Origin: JAHHLP01 sp041609895
Lineage (GTDB): Bacteria > Bacteroidota > Rhodothermia > Rhodothermales > JABDKH01
NCBI GenBank assembly: GCA_041609895.1
Contig: JBFIPX010000039.1
Coordinates: forward strand, 1-21,429
DNA length: 21,429 nt
Direction: 5' to 3'
In this document: piece by piece, positions 15,072 to 21,429 of the stretch
Layout: every line of letters starts with the position of its first letter
Numbering within the stretch: position 1 is the first letter of the stretch
The notes under the pieces: model-generated
Databases searched by the model: none
What the model was told of the DNA's origin: nothing
What the model saw: the letters and a program-made list of their open reading frames with translations, nothing else
Program-made: the position numbers and the translations under genes

Positions 15072-16661
15072 CTACCAGAACCATATCACAATTGCCGCAG
15101 TGGTCACGAAAAGGACGGCGGCAAGGAAACGGTAATTCTTCCAGATGGGCATACCTTTGATGTCCTCGGTTTCCTGACGCCAAAACTCCCTCGTCCAGAT
15201 CAGCCCCGCCGTCTTCTCCGGTGACGGCGGCTCCGTAAGAAGGCTGACGGTCACGTGTATTACGATACTCATGATAAACGACACGAGGCCCGCATACAGG
15301 AAGTGAATCGGAAAGACCCCGAGGATCTCGTTCATGTAGAATCCGATTACTCCGAGACCGATTCCGAGCACGAATGTCCAGAACGCACCATGGCGGTTTG
15401 CCCGTGCCCAGAAGATCCCGACCAGGAAGATCGACACGATGGGCGGCGTGACGTATGAGAGAATCGACTGAATGTAGTTCCACAGCGATGAGAACTTCAT
15501 GATCTGCGGCGCCCACAAAACTGCGACGATCATGATAACGATCGTCGTAACCCGTCCGACGCGGACAAGCGACTTCTCGCTGGTGTCGGGCCTGAACGGT
15601 TTGACAAAGTCCATCGTGACCAGCGTCGATGCTGAGTTCAACACCGAGTCGACCGAGGAGGTGATAGCCGCTACGATCGCAGCGAGGATGATGCCGCGCA
15701 CGCCGACGGGCAGCAGGTCTGCAACGAGCGTCGGGAAAACCATGTCCGGCGCCTCGAGATCCGGGTACAGGAGGATCGCCATCGTGCCCGGAAGGATCAT
15801 CAGAAATAGTATGGGCAGCTTCAGGAAACCCGCGAAGATGGCGCCCCAGCGTCCGTGGTCGAGCGACTTTGCCCCTAGCACACGCTGGACCGCTACCTGC
15901 TCGGTCGTCCACGCATAAATGCCGACTATGACCAATCCCGACATAAGTCCCGGCCATGGTAGGTGGGGGTCGTCAGCCGGTTGGATGATGTTCAGCGTGC
16001 CTTCCGGTACCGCCTGTGTGAAATACTCCCATGACGGCAGAGCATCGAGGGCATAGAAGAAGACGAGTGCGCCTCCGATAATCAGGACGACTGCCTGAAT
16101 CGTATCACTGATTACCACAGCGCCTAACCCGCCGAAGATCGACATGACACCTGCAAGCAGGGCCAGCACGACCACACCGACCCAGAGCGGCGTTCCAGGA
16201 AAGATTGTGAGCCCCACGAGGGCGCCTGCATACAGGGTACCGGAAGCGCCGAGAAAGATCGCGAAGAAAAGCAGCAAGATCGAGAAGGCGACGCGCGACC
16301 GGCGGTCGTATCTCCTTTCGAGAAACTCCGGCATCGTGAAGACGCCCGACCTGATGTAGAAAGGCAACAGGAAGAAGACGAAGAAGATCAGGATGATCGC
16401 CGCCATCCACTCGTAGCTGTAGACGGAGACCCCTTGCGCGTACCCTGCGCCCGCAAGCCCAACGAATGAGGCGCCCGAGACATTTGTCGCCAGCAGCGAG
16501 AAGCCGATGAGCGGCCAGACAAATTTGCGCCCGCCGAGGAAGAACCCGTCGGTGTTCTCCTTCTGCTTGCGGTTGAGCCACAGCGGTATCAAGCGGCTTA
16601 GAATCAAATAGCCGATCAAAATCGCAATGTCGATGAAGGCAATTTCGACGCGGGTCAGCAT
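15072..16661 (-). CDS. Sodium:solute symporter (SSS/SGLT family)
   Basis: The product has 529 residues, strongly hydrophobic, with about 13-14 membrane segments. Family features are FFLGGRKFVWPLIGFSLLATNVSG near helix 2, GLAGAGYAQGVSVYSYEWMAA, MPEFLERRYDRRSR (the SSS loop), a TEQVAVQRVLGAKSLDHGR block mid-chain and SSVDSVLNSASTLVTMDFVKPF for the sodium-site helix. It uses a sodium gradient to import a small solute, of sugar or amino-acid-like type, across the inner membrane. It is the first gene of a minus-strand operon; the binding-protein gene starts 4 bases after the stop. The substrate is unknown. Confidence 0.93.
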   Translation of the reverse strand: MLTRVEIAFIDIAILIGYLILSRLIPLWLNRKQKENTDGFFLGGRKFVWPLIGFSLLATNVSGASFVGLAGAGYAQGVSVYSYEWMAAIILIFFVFFLLPFYIRSGVFTMPEFLERRYDRRSRVAFSILLLFFAIFLGASGTLYAGALVGLTIFPGTPLWVGVVVLALLAGVMSIFGGLGAVVISDTIQAVVLIIGGALVFFYALDALPSWEYFTQAVPEGTLNIIQPADDPHLPWPGLMSGLVIVGIYAWTTEQVAVQRVLGAKSLDHGRWGAIFAGFLKLPILFLMILPGTMAILLYPDLEAPDMVFPTLVADLLPVGVRGIILAAIVAAITSSVDSVLNSASTLVTMDFVKPFRPDTSEKSLVRVGRVTTIVIMIVAVLWAPQIMKFSSLWNYIQSILSYVTPPIVSIFLVGIFWARANRHGAFWTFVLGIGLGVIGFYMNEILGVFPIHFLYAGLVSFIMSIVIHVTVSLLTEPPSPEKTAGLIWTREFWRQETEDIKGMPIWKNYRFLAAVLFVTTAAIVIWFW

Positions 16662-16970
16662 GGCGCAACTGTTGTGGCTTCCTGACAGAAAGGAAAGTAA
16701 CGATCGTCAGAACGACAAACGGCGGCTGCGTTGGCATGACGACTACAAGTCATCCCGAACTTGATCCGGACACGAGGCCCGGAGGACCGACTGACGGGCG
16801 GAGCGGAGTAATCCATGGGCGGTTGGGGTCACCTGTGGATTGACCGCCGTCGCGCCCGTCACGTCGAGGCGACAAAGACAGCAATAGCCGAGGCAACCGC
16901 GGGGGTGTATATTTCGTACCTGTCCGGTGCCCAATCGACACACTACTATTCCGACAGATCAACAGCTTTG
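16662..16970. other. Divergent intergenic region with REP-like element
   Basis: These 309 bases lie between the symporter (minus) and the AAA+ ATPase (plus). The ATPase frame is open back to 16815, but the extra 52 residues look unlike protein and partly translate a palindromic element. The region contains that element (16749-16818) and, in the plus direction, TATATTTC at 16908-16915, a one-mismatch fit to the Bacteroidota -7 box TAnnTTTG, but without a TTG at the right distance. No other signal is seen. Confidence 0.4.
16749..16818. repeat. REP-like element with internal insertion
   Basis: The element begins GTCATCCCGAACTTGATCCGG and ends ATCCATGG, the outline of a common dispersed repeat (GTCATCCCGnACTTGATCCGGGATCCATGG). 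About 40 bases (ACACGAGGCC...) are interposed where the two halves would normally join. It shares the GTCAT...ATCCATG frame with the palindrome at 12275-12325. Confidence 0.5.
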
Positions 16971-18764
16971 ATGCAAGTAGAAAAAGAGAGCCCAGCCGAC
17001 GTCGTCGACGGCGTTGGCATTCCCGAGGAAGACCTGCTGCGCCGCTATACGGCCCACTATCCGGAGTGGGCCCAGGAGTTCGCTCGGAAGTACTTCACGA
17101 AGACATTCACGCAGTTCATTCTATACGGAAACGTTCGCGACCTCGTACCGACCGAGAACGACGCCGGAGAACGCATCTATGAACCGCTGCGCCGCTTCCT
17201 GATGAACGACTTGTTCGCCGCGCGCGACATCGTCATCTTCTACGACCGGTCCTCCGGTATCCACTTTGCCGACAAGGCGTCGCAGGCCGACTTCAACCGC
17301 GCGCTCTCAGGCTACGACACGATCTTCGGCACCGAGTACGCCAAGAAACTGCCGAAGGACCCGGTCCGCGTCTTGTCCGTCCTCGAGAACTACTTTCGGC
17401 TCCGGCTGGCCGACGGCAAGCGGGTCGCATGCGTCATCGACTATGCGGAGACGATCGTTCCGATGGCCGAAGCGTCGATGTATTCAGCCGAGGATCGCAA
17501 TAGTCTCGTCTTCCTTCAAAAGTGGTCGCACGATCCGTCGTTTCTCCGGAACGACTTCACGGTCGTCCTGCTCACCGAGAACCTGCGTGATCTCAGCCAG
17601 CAGCTGGTACAGTCGCCGTACACGGCAGAGATTCAGATTCGAATGCCCGGAAAGGCCGAGCGCTTCGAGTTCGTCAAAACGTATCTGAAGGGTGCCGAGA
17701 AGCAATTCGACGAGCGCGCTGAGGTTACGCAGGAGGCTCTCGCCGACAACACGGCTGGGCTGAACTATGTGCAGCTCCGCACCATCCTGGCTGATGTACT
17801 CGAGAACCGCACGGAGCTCACGTTCGACACGCTCGGCGAACTGAAGAAGGCCTTCATCGAGGCAGAGGCCTACGGACTTCTTGAGTTCATCGAGACGGAT
17901 TTCACGCTCGACATGGTGGCGGGGCACAAGCACGCGATCCAACATCTTCGTGATGCCGCCACCGCCCTCAAGCAGGGTCGGCCCGACGTCATGCCGATGG
18001 GGTACCTCGTCAGCGGTCCCGTCGGGACGGGAAAAACATTCACGATAACATGCTTCGCCGGCGAGATCGGTATCCCGATGGTGAAGCTCAAAAACTTCCG
18101 ATCACAGTGGCAAGGCGTCACCGAAGGCAACCTGGAGAAGATCCTTCACCTGCTCGAGGCGATGACGCCGGTCGCGGTCATGATAGACGAAGCCGACGCC
18201 GCCCTCGGCGACCGTGACGCGCAGGGCGACTCGGGCGTCTCCAAGCGGGTGTTCGGCCAGATCGCCGCCTTCATGAGCGATACGAAGCATCGCGGCCGCA
18301 TCATCTTCTTCCTCGTGACGGCCCGACCGGACCTCATGCCCATTGACCTCAAGCGACAGGGACGAGCCGAAGAGCATATCGCGCTCTTCTACCCCGGATC
18401 GCCCGAAGAGCGGCAGGAGTTGCTCGAGATTATGATGAAGCGAACAAAAGTCAAGCTTCCGATGGAGGAGATCCCCGAGAAACTGTTGAACGGCGAGGTC
18501 CAGCTTAGCGGCGCCGACATGGAAGCGCTCATGACGCGCGCTAAATTCCGCGCGGCTGCACGCGGCGAAACGGTTACGAGGGAGATCATCGAAGAGACCG
18601 TCGACGACTTCATCCCGCCAACAGACCCGCTCGAGGTGGAGCTGCAGACGCTCAGCGCCGTCCTCGAATGTACCAGCCGCGCGCTGCTGCCTGAGAAATA
18701 CCGCCACATGAATCGTGAGTCGATCGTGAGGCGCGTCGAAGAGTTGAACCGGCTGATCCGGTAA
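16971..18764 (+). CDS. AAA+ family ATPase with degenerate N-terminal ATPase domain
   Basis: The product has 597 residues from ATG 16971; an earlier in-frame start at 16815 would read through a repeat. Two ATPase-like halves are visible. The first (about 30-270) keeps a beta-strand FTQFILYGNVRDL and a Walker-B-like VACVIDYAETIVP but has no Walker A. The second (about 305-520) is complete: Walker A GPVGTGKT (349-356), Walker B VAVMIDEADAA (D406-E407), then FFLVTARPDLMPIDLKRQGRAEEH with sensor and arginine-finger-like residues. The end is helical (C-terminal lid). It is a hexamer-type remodelling or chaperone ATPase by family; the substrate is unknown. Downstream, 62 bases on and on the same strand, is a EutN/CcmL shell-vertex protein, so the pair may be co-transcribed. 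No clear Shine-Dalgarno is seen. Confidence 0.85.
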   Translation: MQVEKESPADVVDGVGIPEEDLLRRYTAHYPEWAQEFARKYFTKTFTQFILYGNVRDLVPTENDAGERIYEPLRRFLMNDLFAARDIVIFYDRSSGIHFADKASQADFNRALSGYDTIFGTEYAKKLPKDPVRVLSVLENYFRLRLADGKRVACVIDYAETIVPMAEASMYSAEDRNSLVFLQKWSHDPSFLRNDFTVVLLTENLRDLSQQLVQSPYTAEIQIRMPGKAERFEFVKTYLKGAEKQFDERAEVTQEALADNTAGLNYVQLRTILADVLENRTELTFDTLGELKKAFIEAEAYGLLEFIETDFTLDMVAGHKHAIQHLRDAATALKQGRPDVMPMGYLVSGPVGTGKTFTITCFAGEIGIPMVKLKNFRSQWQGVTEGNLEKILHLLEAMTPVAVMIDEADAALGDRDAQGDSGVSKRVFGQIAAFMSDTKHRGRIIFFLVTARPDLMPIDLKRQGRAEEHIALFYPGSPEERQELLEIMMKRTKVKLPMEEIPEKLLNGEVQLSGADMEALMTRAKFRAAARGETVTREIIEETVDDFIPPTDPLEVELQTLSAVLECTSRALLPEKYRHMNRESIVRRVEELNRLIR

Positions 18765-18826
18765 CGGGCCTTTTATAGTTCGATTCGTTATTTCAGTAAA
18801 CCTCCATCATCGCCCATTCGCTCAGC

Positions 18827-19105
18827 ATGTTCATCTGCAAAGTCACCGGAACCGTCGTGGCGACACGAAAGCAGGAGATCTTTCGACCTTCCAAGCTGTT
18901 AGTCGTCCACCCGGTCGATCTCGAAGGCGAGCTTGACGGCGAAGACGACATGCTTGCGCTGGACCCTAAGTTCAACGCCGGCGTCGGCGACTACGTGCTG
19001 GTAGCGCGGGAAGGTGCCGCGGTCAAGCAGGTGATTGGAGAACCGACACCCACTAATGTCATTATCGTTGGGGTCGTGGACGAATGGTCGGTCGAAGTCG
19101 CCTAG
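18827..19105 (+). CDS. EutN/CcmL family bacterial microcompartment vertex protein
   Basis: The product has 92 residues, the usual size. The chain matches the family from end to end: an N-terminal strand MFICKVTGTVVATRK, KLLVVHPVDLEG, then the AGVGDYVLVAREGAAVKQ turn and strand, and a C-terminal IIVGVVDEWSVEV. EutN/CcmL proteins form pentamers (BMC-P) that cap the corners of icosahedral protein shells such as carboxysomes or Eut/Pdu compartments. No hexameric shell protein (BMC-H or BMC-T) or compartment enzyme is in this window, so the protein may belong to a satellite locus or act outside a shell. It lies downstream of the AAA+ ATPase and its 3' end overlaps the possible start of the next gene by 22 bases. 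No Shine-Dalgarno is seen. Confidence 0.88.
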   Translation: MFICKVTGTVVATRKQEIFRPSKLLVVHPVDLEGELDGEDDMLALDPKFNAGVGDYVLVAREGAAVKQVIGEPTPTNVIIVGVVDEWSVEVA

Positions 19106-20043
19106 GACTGTTCGCACTCACAGAGACCGTCCGTGCTATTGGACCGCGCCAGCCGACCTTACACCACACTCGAGAAGCCAGAGAATTGCCGGACCAAGAT
19201 CAGTCATCATTTCCGTGGTGGGCGACCGTCGGCATCGTACTGGTAGTCATTGGCTGGGCAGCCAACTGGTTCCTGCCCGGAGCACGCACACATATCTTCT
19301 TCGCGCCCCTTTGGATCGGCTTCGCTCTAGTCATTGACGGTATTGTGCTGCGCCGTTCGGGGACGTCAATAATCTCACGGTCGTGGAGGCAGTTTCTGGT
19401 CCTTTTCGCACTATCGGCGCCTGCCTGGTGGCTTTTCGAGCTTGTCAATCTGCGAACGCAGAACTGGATTTACGTTGGGCGCGAGCTGTTCACCGACCTC
19501 GAATTCTTCCTCCTCTCGACCGTCGCATTTTCCACGGTGGTTCCGGCGGTGTTCGAGGCGGCCGAGTTCGTTTCATCGTTTCAGTGGACCGAAAGACTCA
19601 GGCGTGGCCCGAAGCTATCGCCATCGTCGTCGACCCGAGCAATTCTGACCGTGGCGGGCTTGGTATCTCTGGTACTTGTGATGGCATGGCCGGGCGCCTT
19701 CTACCCGCTTGTTTGGGGAATTCCCTTCTTTCTGATCGAACCGTTGAACCAACGGCTTGGCAGACCCAGCCTGTTTCACTACCTCGGCGCAGGGAACTGG
19801 CGACCGGTCGCGAGCCTGGCACTCGGTGCACTTCTATGCGGCTTCTTCTGGGAGTTCTGGAATTACTATTCGTTCCCCAAGTGGACCTACGACACGCCAG
19901 GCGTCAACTGGGCCCATGTCTTCGAGATGCCGGTGCTCGGCTATGTCGGATACCTGCCATTCGGGCTAGCGCTGTATGCGATGGCGGGGTTGATCGGTGG
20001 TGGCGAGTACGTGGCTTTCGGTCATGATCAAGGAACTGAGTAA
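19084..20043 (+). CDS. Unrecognised 8-TM membrane protein with internally repeated motif
   Basis: The product has 319 residues from ATG 19084, which overlaps the EutN gene by 22 bases. The first 40 residues are not membrane-like, and TTG 19186 (residue 35) is a plausible true start. About eight membrane segments follow, from WWATVGIVLVVIGWAANW through LGYVGYLPFGLALYAMAGL. The motif E-x2-N-x5/6-W-x-Y occurs twice: E119, N122, W128, Y130 (WWLFELVNLRTQNWIY) and E257, N260, W267, Y269 (FWEFWNYYSFPKWTY), each at the end of a membrane helix. This suggests two related four-helix halves. I do not recognise the family and assign no function. The position after EutN suggests co-transcription, not necessarily a common role. 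Confidence 0.75.
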   Translation: MVGRSRLGLFALTETVRAIGPRQPTLHHTREARELPDQDQSSFPWWATVGIVLVVIGWAANWFLPGARTHIFFAPLWIGFALVIDGIVLRRSGTSIISRSWRQFLVLFALSAPAWWLFELVNLRTQNWIYVGRELFTDLEFFLLSTVAFSTVVPAVFEAAEFVSSFQWTERLRRGPKLSPSSSTRAILTVAGLVSLVLVMAWPGAFYPLVWGIPFFLIEPLNQRLGRPSLFHYLGAGNWRPVASLALGALLCGFFWEFWNYYSFPKWTYDTPGVNWAHVFEMPVLGYVGYLPFGLALYAMAGLIGGGEYVAFGHDQGTE

Positions 20044-20350
20044 CCGGGTCACGCGCATGTTTCTGCGTAGACGGACTCGCTACGTACCTAGTTTAACCTC
20101 CAACCGCTCAGGCGAGAGGCCTTCGTCTCCAACATGACCTTCCAGGCGTGTGACGACTGCAGCAACATCATCTCGTTGAAGAGGCAGTCGTGGGGCGCCC
20201 ATAGCGCCTCAGCCCCGACCGCAATAGTCACGACACCACGACTTCGGTATACGCGTGTGCGATATCAAGAGACTTCCAGTGAAACCCCAAACGTGATGTG
20301 CGCGAATCAGGAGTAGTCAGCTTTGAAGGAACAAACGAGGTAAATCAGTA
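20044..20350. other. Intergenic stretch, no convincing gene
   Basis: These 307 bases lie between the membrane protein and the DoxX gene. A 60-codon plus-strand frame (20134-20316) and a 40-codon minus-strand frame (20080-20202) overlap each other. The minus frame ends in a protein-like segment (DDVAAVVTRLEGHVGDEG), so it could be a remnant, but neither frame has a ribosome site or a recognised family. GAGG at 20337-20340 is the ribosome site of the DoxX gene. Confidence 0.4.
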
Positions 20351-20788
20351 ATGATTTGGAATCAACTGTCCAAGTACACCGATGCCGGCCTGCTCGTCTT
20401 CAGACTTGGATTCGGTCTCGGTTTCCTGTTCTTCCACGGATGGGATAAACTGGTGGGTGGACCAGAGCGCTGGCAGGGTGTCGGTAGCGCAATGAGCTCT
20501 CTCGGGATTGACTTCGGGCACACCTTCTGGGGTTTTCTGGCGGCGTTTTCCGAGTCGATCGGAGGGCTGATGATCGCCGCCGGACTCTTCTACCGACCCA
20601 TCGTTATGCTGCTTGCTTTTACGATGTTCGTTGCGACATTTCGTCACATTGCGACTGGTGAAGGCTCGCCCAGGCACGCGTTCAAGAACCTTTTTGTTCT
20701 GATCGGGCTCATGCCTATGGGGCCGGGGAAGTACAGCATTGACGCTATTCTAGGGACGCGGATTGTCCGCTCAGCGCCAACTTCGTAA
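20351..20788 (+). CDS. DoxX family membrane protein
   Basis: The product has 145 residues with four membrane helices. It has the DoxX outline: an N-terminal GLLVFRLGFGLGFLFFHGWDKL (first helix with the GxxFxxHGxxKL pattern), GGPERWQGVGSAM, a second helix FWGFLAAFSESIGGLMIAAG, a third RPIVMLLAFTMFVATFRHIATG, and a last helix FKNLFVLIGLMPMGPG. DoxX-type proteins are small inner-membrane subunits linked to quinone or thiol redox chemistry in some organisms; the role here is unknown. GAGG lies 10 bases before ATG 20351 (20337-20340). It is followed by a weak hairpin AGGCCTTG/CAAGGTCT (20796-20823) without a T-run. Confidence 0.88.
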   Translation: MIWNQLSKYTDAGLLVFRLGFGLGFLFFHGWDKLVGGPERWQGVGSAMSSLGIDFGHTFWGFLAAFSESIGGLMIAAGLFYRPIVMLLAFTMFVATFRHIATGEGSPRHAFKNLFVLIGLMPMGPGKYSIDAILGTRIVRSAPTS

Positions 20789-20947
20789 TGGAGCGAGGCC
20801 TTGAATTGAACGGTACAAGGTCTACGCATCACCGACTTCGCTTTGAAGTGCATGACGGCGCCTAACGACACGGCTTGCGCTTTACTACGGCGCCATGCGA
20901 CAAGGAGGCATTGCAAAGCCGGTGAGCCAACAAAAAGTAGACAGCGA

Positions 20948-21429
20948 CTAGTCTGAACCGTGTGAATCCCGGAACAGACACCCCTCCAACGTCAATCCGG
21001 GCCCGAATGCCATTGCCAGTGCAGTGCCGGGCGCATTCGTCCCGTCGCCGGCAGCGTTTCGGGCGGCCAGCAGCCTTTCGAGCACAAACAGAATCGTAGG
21101 CGAACTCATGTTGCCGTTAAGGCGAAGAACGTCGAGACTGTCAGCCACCTGTGCTTCGGTCAAACCAAGCTCTTGTTGAGCGCGCTCCACTATCGCCCGC
21201 CCGCCAGGGTGAATCGCCCAGAAGTCGACGTCCGTCCGGGACAAATCATTACGCCCGAGCAACTCATCCACAAACCCAGCCACGCTCTGGCCGATGACGG
21301 CCGGAACGCGGGCAGACAACCCCATGAGAAAACCGGTATCTCCAACGTCCCACGTCATATAGTCTTCGGAGTCGTCGTGAAGCAGCGAATGGCTGTCCAC
21401 ATACGATAGTCGACCTCCAGCATCGTCGA
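20948..21429 (-). CDS. Type III polyketide synthase, C-terminal part (cut by right edge)
   Basis: About 160 residues are visible, the 5' end being outside the window. The thiolase fold of chalcone/stilbene/alkylresorcinol synthases is clear in its second half: YMTWDVGDTGFLMGLSARVP, the catalytic His in DFWAIHPGGRAIVE, the catalytic Asn in RLNGNMSSPTILFVLERLL, and a C-terminal GTALAMAFGPGLTLEGCLFR with the G-F-G-P-G loop. The nucleophilic Cys lies in the missing part. By family it condenses an acyl-CoA starter with malonyl-CoA units to alkylresorcinols, pyrones or related aromatics in the cytoplasm. It is convergent with the DoxX gene, with 159 bases between stops. Confidence 0.92.
   Translation of the reverse strand, partial: DDAGGRLSYVDSHSLLHDDSEDYMTWDVGDTGFLMGLSARVPAVIGQSVAGFVDELLGRNDLSRTDVDFWAIHPGGRAIVERAQQELGLTEAQVADSLDVLRLNGNMSSPTILFVLERLLAARNAAGDGTNAPGTALAMAFGPGLTLEGCLFRDSHGSD

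Noticed and set aside
15064..15957. Minus-strand 297-codon frame within the symporter gene
   Set aside because: It is an alternative frame of the symporter, Arg/His/Gly-rich and without membrane segments.
16815..16970. Upstream extension of the AAA+ ATPase
   Set aside because: The 52 added residues start beside a REP-like element and look unlike the rest of the protein.
20796..20823. Hairpin after the DoxX gene as a terminator
   Set aside because: It is imperfect, has a 12-base loop and no T-run; too weak to call.

Overview
The window (about 57-60% G+C by eye) reads as chromosomal DNA of a member of the Bacteroidota, most likely the Rhodothermia / Rhodothermales-Balneolales side. The evidence is a C-terminal type IX secretion (T9SS) sorting domain on a secreted haloperoxidase, many genes without a clear Shine-Dalgarno, two lipoproteins, Tat-exported periplasmic enzymes and an E. 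coli-like FbaB aldolase. The lineage is an inference from gene content; no rRNA or other marker gene is present.

Left part (1-1378): the 5' portion of a Ycf48/BNR-type repeat protein on the minus strand runs off the left edge. Next to it is a tRNA graveyard with one intact tRNA-Arg(ACG), a degenerate tRNA split by an insertion, and two copies of a roughly 50-bp repeat that begins with tRNA 3'-end sequence.

1379-5701: a small lipoprotein; a secreted vanadium-dependent haloperoxidase with a complete vanadate site and a T9SS tail; and, convergent to it, a PHP-domain lipoprotein preceded by a tiny exported protein that looks like a fusion of an NHL-repeat start to a TPR end.

5839-10899: a thiamin cluster on the minus strand in the order thiO, thiS, thiG, a ThiE/TenI-family gene, thiD. 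It covers thiazole synthesis by the oxygen-dependent glycine oxidase route plus HMP kinase. The ThiE/TenI protein lacks the ThiE phosphate-binding Lys and a metal Asp and looks more like the tautomerase TenI. A second DAO-family flavoenzyme is divergent from thiO.

11171-16661: a well-expressed-looking class I aldolase (fbaB). Convergent to it is a three-gene minus-strand operon of an SSS sodium:solute symporter, a Tat-exported ABC-type solute-binding protein without ABC permeases, and a Tat-exported class V aminotransferase. Palindromic REP-like elements sit at both ends of this block.

16971-21429: an AAA+ ATPase, a lone EutN/CcmL bacterial-microcompartment vertex protein, an unrecognised 8-TM protein with an internally duplicated motif, a DoxX-family protein, and the C-terminal part of a type III polyketide synthase cut by the right edge.

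The most interesting combinations are the AAA+/EutN pair with no shell proteins in sight, the symporter/solute-binding-protein/periplasmic aminotransferase operon, the TenI-like thiamin protein and the tRNA-associated repeats.
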